Of a stretch of DNA of 8,487 nt, positions 6,034 to 8,487 are shown in pieces. The stretch's first letter is position 1. Each line of letters opens with the position of its first letter. The stretch lies in the NCBI GenBank assembly GCA_035640715.1, contig DASQVO010000345.1, positions 1 through 8,487 on the forward strand, read 5' to 3'. Under the pieces are notes generated by a model, which had not been told where the DNA came from, did not search any database, and was given only the letters and a program-made list of their open reading frames with translations. Source of the stretch: DASQVO01 sp035640715 (GTDB lineage: Bacteria; Actinomycetota; Actinomycetes; Streptosporangiales; Streptosporangiaceae). Both the position numbers and the translations under genes were made by a program.

Positions 6034-7647
6034 TCAGCTATCGCAGGCGTTGGCGATCTGGGAACCGCCGAGGTCGGCGCAGGCGATGAACTGCGTATCC
6101 CGCAGTTGCGTGGTCTCGTACTGGCTCTTCAGGAAGCTGATGAGGTCGTGGGCCAGCTCGCCGGGGTTCCCCTTCGTGTACAGGTGCTCGGTCGCGTAGA
6201 ACGTGTACTTGCCGTCGATGACGTTCTGGCGGTTCGGCTCATAGCCGCCGATCGGAATGGTGCCGACGTTCGGGAAGAACGGCAGGGCGTCGGACTCGGC
6301 GTAGCCGATCGCGTTCGGCGTGTCGTTGACGTAGGTCAGCAGGTCCATGGTGGTGCCTTCCAGGCAGACGCCGTTCGGCGGCGGACTTCCGATGGCAGGG
6401 CATGGCCTCGCGGTGCTCTCCGCCGAATCGTCGCCGCCCAGCACGTCTTGGGCGAACGTCGCCCTTGTCCCGGAAGCTGACGAACGGCCTACCGGCACGA
6501 ATCCGGAGCCGGACGGATGTTCGTAGGCCTGCGCGATCGCCTGTGCGGACATTCCGCCGCCGCTCCCGGCAGCAAACTTGGGCGCCCCAAGCGACCTGTT
6601 GCCAACCACGGAGAAGATGATGACGCCCACAGCCTGGTTGGTGACCGGCACGGTCGGCTGCGGCCCCGGCGTGCCGTCGTACATCGCCACGATAGGCGTA
6701 GAACTCGTGTTGCGCTCAAGGTCCTGCAGGCCCTGCACGCTGCCTACCGCGCGAACCGTGATCTGCGCCTGCGAGCAGCGCTGCTCGTATTCCGTCACGA
6801 CCTCGTTGAAGATAGGCGCGAACGCGGTCGACCCCTCGATATCGAGCTTCCCCGGCGCGCATTTCGGGTGCAGGGTCAGTGCCTGGTTAGCGATCTTGAT
6901 GCCGACCACGGCACCCACGGCGAGCAGGGTCACGGCGCCCGCCGCCAGGAAAACCCTCACACGGCGGCGCGCAGGCCCGGCGTGCTCGACGAACCCGCCG
7001 CCCGCGATGCTGCCCTCGATCACCGGCTTCTCGTACCGTATCGGCGGTTCCTTCGTCGGGGACTCCAGCAGGACCAGGAGCTTGAATCCTTCGTTGTGGT
7101 TCATCTGCAGCGATGGCAGGGTGAACGAGTCGGCCTCGCCGGGCCGCACGACGGCACGCTCTTCCGCATGGACCTTCTGGTGGTACCGGTCATTGTCGCG
7201 AACCTTGTAATGCACGACCTTGCGGCCGGGAAACCGGATGTTAAAATCGCCCCGCTTGTCGAAGTCGGATTCACGGATCGGCACGCTGCCGATATTCCGC
7301 ATCTCCATGACCACCAGGCTGCCGTTAGTCACCTTATATGGCGGGGTGGCTGGGTCACTGTCCTGATAGATAATTTCCCACATGTTCTGCGGTGCCGCGG
7401 GAGACTCCCCGTTTTCCGCGACCGGCTCTCCTTGCGGAGCGCGCCTCGGTGGCGTGAGCGGGTCACCCTGGTTGATCGGTTCGTCGTAAAGGACGCTCCA
7501 GCCGAGACGGCGGTGCCGCTGCGTCACCCGCTGCCACAGCAGCCCGCACACCGCGCTTATCGCGGCGACGAGCAGGAGAGTTGCCGCCTCGTTCGTATTG
7601 ACCCAGGTGTTTACCGAGGTAATGACCCCATCAGCCTGCGGGTACAT
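6034..7647 (-). CDS. Two-pass membrane protein with cytoplasmic beta-rich domain and extracellular PstS-like binding domain
   Basis: The product has 537 residues. Membrane segment 1 (about 21-38) is followed by the positive QRVTQRHRR, and segment 2 (about 233-252) is preceded by RRRVRVF. By the positive-inside rule, residues 40-230 are cytoplasmic and 255-537 lie outside. The cytoplasmic part holds a beta-sandwich-like domain (about 88-197: LVVMEMRNIGSVPI, then FNIRFPGRKV, then LPSLQMNHNEGFKLLVLLE). The outer part resembles phosphate-binding PstS: IEGSTAFAPIFNEVV at 270-284, IVAMYDG, VGRSSASGTRATF at 386-398, TPNAIGYAESDALPFFPNV and YATEHLYTKGNPGELA. Six outer cysteines (263, 291, 416, 428, 523, 535) could form three disulfides. 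No pstCAB genes lie nearby, and the binding domain is tethered by a membrane span rather than by a lipid. A sensor role is inference; the ligand is unknown. Several AT-ending codons occur in the cytoplasmic domain. The ATG start follows GAGA by 5 nt. Confidence 0.88.
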   Translation of the reverse strand: MYPQADGVITSVNTWVNTNEAATLLLVAAISAVCGLLWQRVTQRHRRLGWSVLYDEPINQGDPLTPPRRAPQGEPVAENGESPAAPQNMWEIIYQDSDPATPPYKVTNGSLVVMEMRNIGSVPIRESDFDKRGDFNIRFPGRKVVHYKVRDNDRYHQKVHAEERAVVRPGEADSFTLPSLQMNHNEGFKLLVLLESPTKEPPIRYEKPVIEGSIAGGGFVEHAGPARRRVRVFLAAGAVTLLAVGAVVGIKIANQALTLHPKCAPGKLDIEGSTAFAPIFNEVVTEYEQRCSQAQITVRAVGSVQGLQDLERNTSSTPIVAMYDGTPGPQPTVPVTNQAVGVIIFSVVGNRSLGAPKFAAGSGGGMSAQAIAQAYEHPSGSGFVPVGRSSASGTRATFAQDVLGGDDSAESTARPCPAIGSPPPNGVCLEGTTMDLLTYVNDTPNAIGYAESDALPFFPNVGTIPIGGYEPNRQNVIDGKYTFYATEHLYTKGNPGELAHDLISFLKSQYETTQLRDTQFIACADLGGSQIANACDS

Positions 7648-7656
7648 CCTATTCTC

Positions 7657-7704
7657 TTATCCTCGTCCCTTGCGGATAGCCTGCAGGAGAAGGGACGAGG
7701 ATAA
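7657..7704. repeat. Perfect 15-bp inverted repeat in the leader of the PstS-like gene
   Basis: TTATCCTCGTCCCTT (7657-7671) and AAGGGACGAGGATAA (7690-7704) are exact inverses separated by 18 nt. Read as the - strand transcript, the 3' arm ends 9 nt before the ATG of the PstS-like gene, and the probable ribosome-binding site GAGA abuts the base of the stem. It could be a dimer operator or an mRNA hairpin affecting ribosome access. I could not assign a clear promoter; AT-rich sequence near 7740-7755 upstream on the - strand is a possible place for one. Confidence 0.85.
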
Positions 7705-7837
7705 CTGTCATTAGGTAACTGCCCGAGCACGCGAACGTGAATTAATACTGAACATCTCCCATGTCAGCAGGACCGGACTTCACGCAGAACAACATTGACC
7801 ACATGCATCATGAGCGGCAGGCACCGCTTCACGCTGA

Positions 7838-8224
7838 CCCTGCCACGGGGTACCGTTAACGAACGGCCAGCCGGCGCTGTGCGCGATGGCCCACGCCTAC
7901 CGGCACTACGCGCAGGCGCACCCGGGCCGGTACGCGGCGACGGTGCGCGCCCCAGACCCCGCCGACCGGGAGTTGACCGCGCGGGCCCAGGCCCTGCTGG
8001 ACACCGTGTACTCCGTCCTTGCGGGCTACGGGCTGGCCGGCGCCGACGCGGTCGACGCCACCCGGGCCCTGCGAGCAGCACTGCACGGCTTCGTCACCCT
8101 CCAGGCCGCCGGGGGGTTCGGGATGCCCCAGGACGTCGACCGCTCATTCACCCGCATGATCGAGGCCCTCGACGCGGCGCTTCGGCAGTGGAAACAGGCC
8201 GGAAGAAAGGACCCAACCCGATGA
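7838..8224 (+). pseudogene. TetR/AcrR-family regulator lacking its DNA-binding domain
   Basis: The frame is open from 7838 (after an in-frame TGA at 7835-7837) to TGA 8222-8224. From ATG 7886 it encodes 112 residues matching the ligand-binding C-terminal domain of TetR proteins of the WHG type: AYRHYAQAHPGRYAATVRAP, then LRAALHGFVTLQAAGGFGMP, then a closing DRSFTRMIEALDAALRQW. Similarity begins before the ATG (GQPALCAMAHAYR), so the gene once extended upstream. The N-terminal helix-turn-helix of about 60-80 residues is absent in all frames of the 190 bp between here and the PstS-like gene. Without it the protein cannot bind DNA as a TetR repressor. A short expressed ligand-binding remnant starting at ATG 7886 is possible but has no clear ribosome-binding site. 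It overlaps the next gene by ATGA, the original operon junction. Confidence 0.7.
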
Positions 8225-8487
8225 CCGCACAGGCAGCTCGGCGCCCCTTCCGCGTCACAGCCACCGGCCTGGCCGCGGCGGGCATCTTGTTCGTGGCCTA
8301 CCCCGCCCTCCGGCCGTTCTCCGATGAAAGCACACTCCAGGGAGCACGGGCGTTCGCCTCCACGGCCTGGATCATGGCGCACGAACTCGCCATGCTTGGG
8401 TTCATCGGCCTGGCGCTGGGACTGCTCGGGCTGTATCTCGCGCTGCGGCAAACCCGCGGAGAGCGGCTGTCCTTCTACGGGCTGGTG
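8221..8487 (+). CDS. Small membrane protein, partial at the 3' end
   Basis: The start ATG (8221) overlaps the stop of the TetR remnant by four bases (ATGA) and follows AAAGGA by 9 nt. The 89 visible residues continue past the end of the window. A basic N-terminus (QAARRPFRV) precedes a first membrane segment at about 12-32 that ends in YPALRPFSDES. A second long hydrophobic segment covers about 48-76, followed by a charged loop (RQTRGERL) and the start of a further hydrophobic stretch. I know similar unnamed integral membrane proteins from actinobacteria beside TetR genes of this type; their function is unknown. It was probably once controlled by the upstream TetR protein, which is now broken, so it may be expressed without control or be silent. 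Confidence 0.75.
   Translation, partial: MTAQAARRPFRVTATGLAAAGILFVAYPALRPFSDESTLQGARAFASTAWIMAHELAMLGFIGLALGLLGLYLALRQTRGERLSFYGLV

Noticed and set aside
6034..7647. Annotation as pstS of a phosphate ABC transporter.
   Set aside because: No permease or ATPase genes are adjacent, there is no lipoprotein signal, and two membrane spans plus a cytoplasmic domain do not fit a transport binding protein.
6517..7704. A 395-codon open frame on the + strand opposite the PstS-like gene.
   Set aside because: It is Arg/His/Asp-rich shadow sequence without a domain, while the - strand frame shows a coherent membrane and binding-protein architecture.
1..8487. Search for CRISPR arrays, insertion-sequence ends, attachment sites and toxin-antitoxin pairs.
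   Set aside because: No spaced direct repeats, transposase or integrase motifs, tRNA-end duplications or paired small genes were seen.

Overview
The window is high-G+C DNA with the codon use, lipoprotein style and gene families of a filamentous actinobacterium (Streptomyces, Streptosporangiales or a relative). I infer this from the ECF sigma/YCII pair, the Streptomyces-like C-terminal domain of the lipoprotein and the PstS-like membrane protein. I see no rRNA, tRNA, CRISPR array, transposase or integrase. The genes look like an accessory patchwork in which intact genes alternate with decayed ones.

Layout, left to right. (1) Positions 1-110 hold the 3' end of a coiled-coil protein on the + strand. 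(2) Positions 335-1264 (-) encode a lipoprotein with an HNH-like nuclease motif and a second C-terminal domain; it converges on gene 1 across a hairpin-bearing gap. (3) Positions 1488-3163 (-) form a two-gene operon: a YCII/DGPF protein, then an overlapping ECF sigma factor with a long C-terminal extension (ECF42 type). A candidate ECF promoter lies just upstream of the operon. (4) Positions 3251-3821 are gene-poor and contain a Nudix hydrolase fragment interrupted by an amber codon. (5) Positions 3822-5710 (+) carry a NYN ribonuclease-like domain joined to an OST-HTH/LOTUS domain, followed after 53 bp by a haloalkane dehalogenase-like alpha/beta hydrolase; the two may be co-transcribed. (6) Positions 5711-6033 are a convergent gap with two hairpins. 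(7) Positions 6034-7647 (-) encode a two-pass membrane protein with a cytoplasmic beta-rich domain and an extracellular PstS-like domain. A perfect 15-bp inverted repeat sits 9 nt before its start codon. (8) Positions 7838-8224 (+) are a TetR-family C-terminal domain without its DNA-binding half, overlapping by ATGA the start of a small membrane protein that runs off the window.

How the genes work together. The sigma factor and YCII protein form a recognised pair that may be autoregulated. The NYN-LOTUS and dehalogenase genes may share a transcript but have no obvious common pathway. The PstS-like protein has no Pst transporter genes beside it and reads more like an extracellular ligand sensor joined to a cytoplasmic domain; this is inference. 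The most promising material for something undescribed is the PstS-like protein with its hairpin leader, and the NYN-LOTUS protein. I cannot claim a demonstrated new system from sequence alone.
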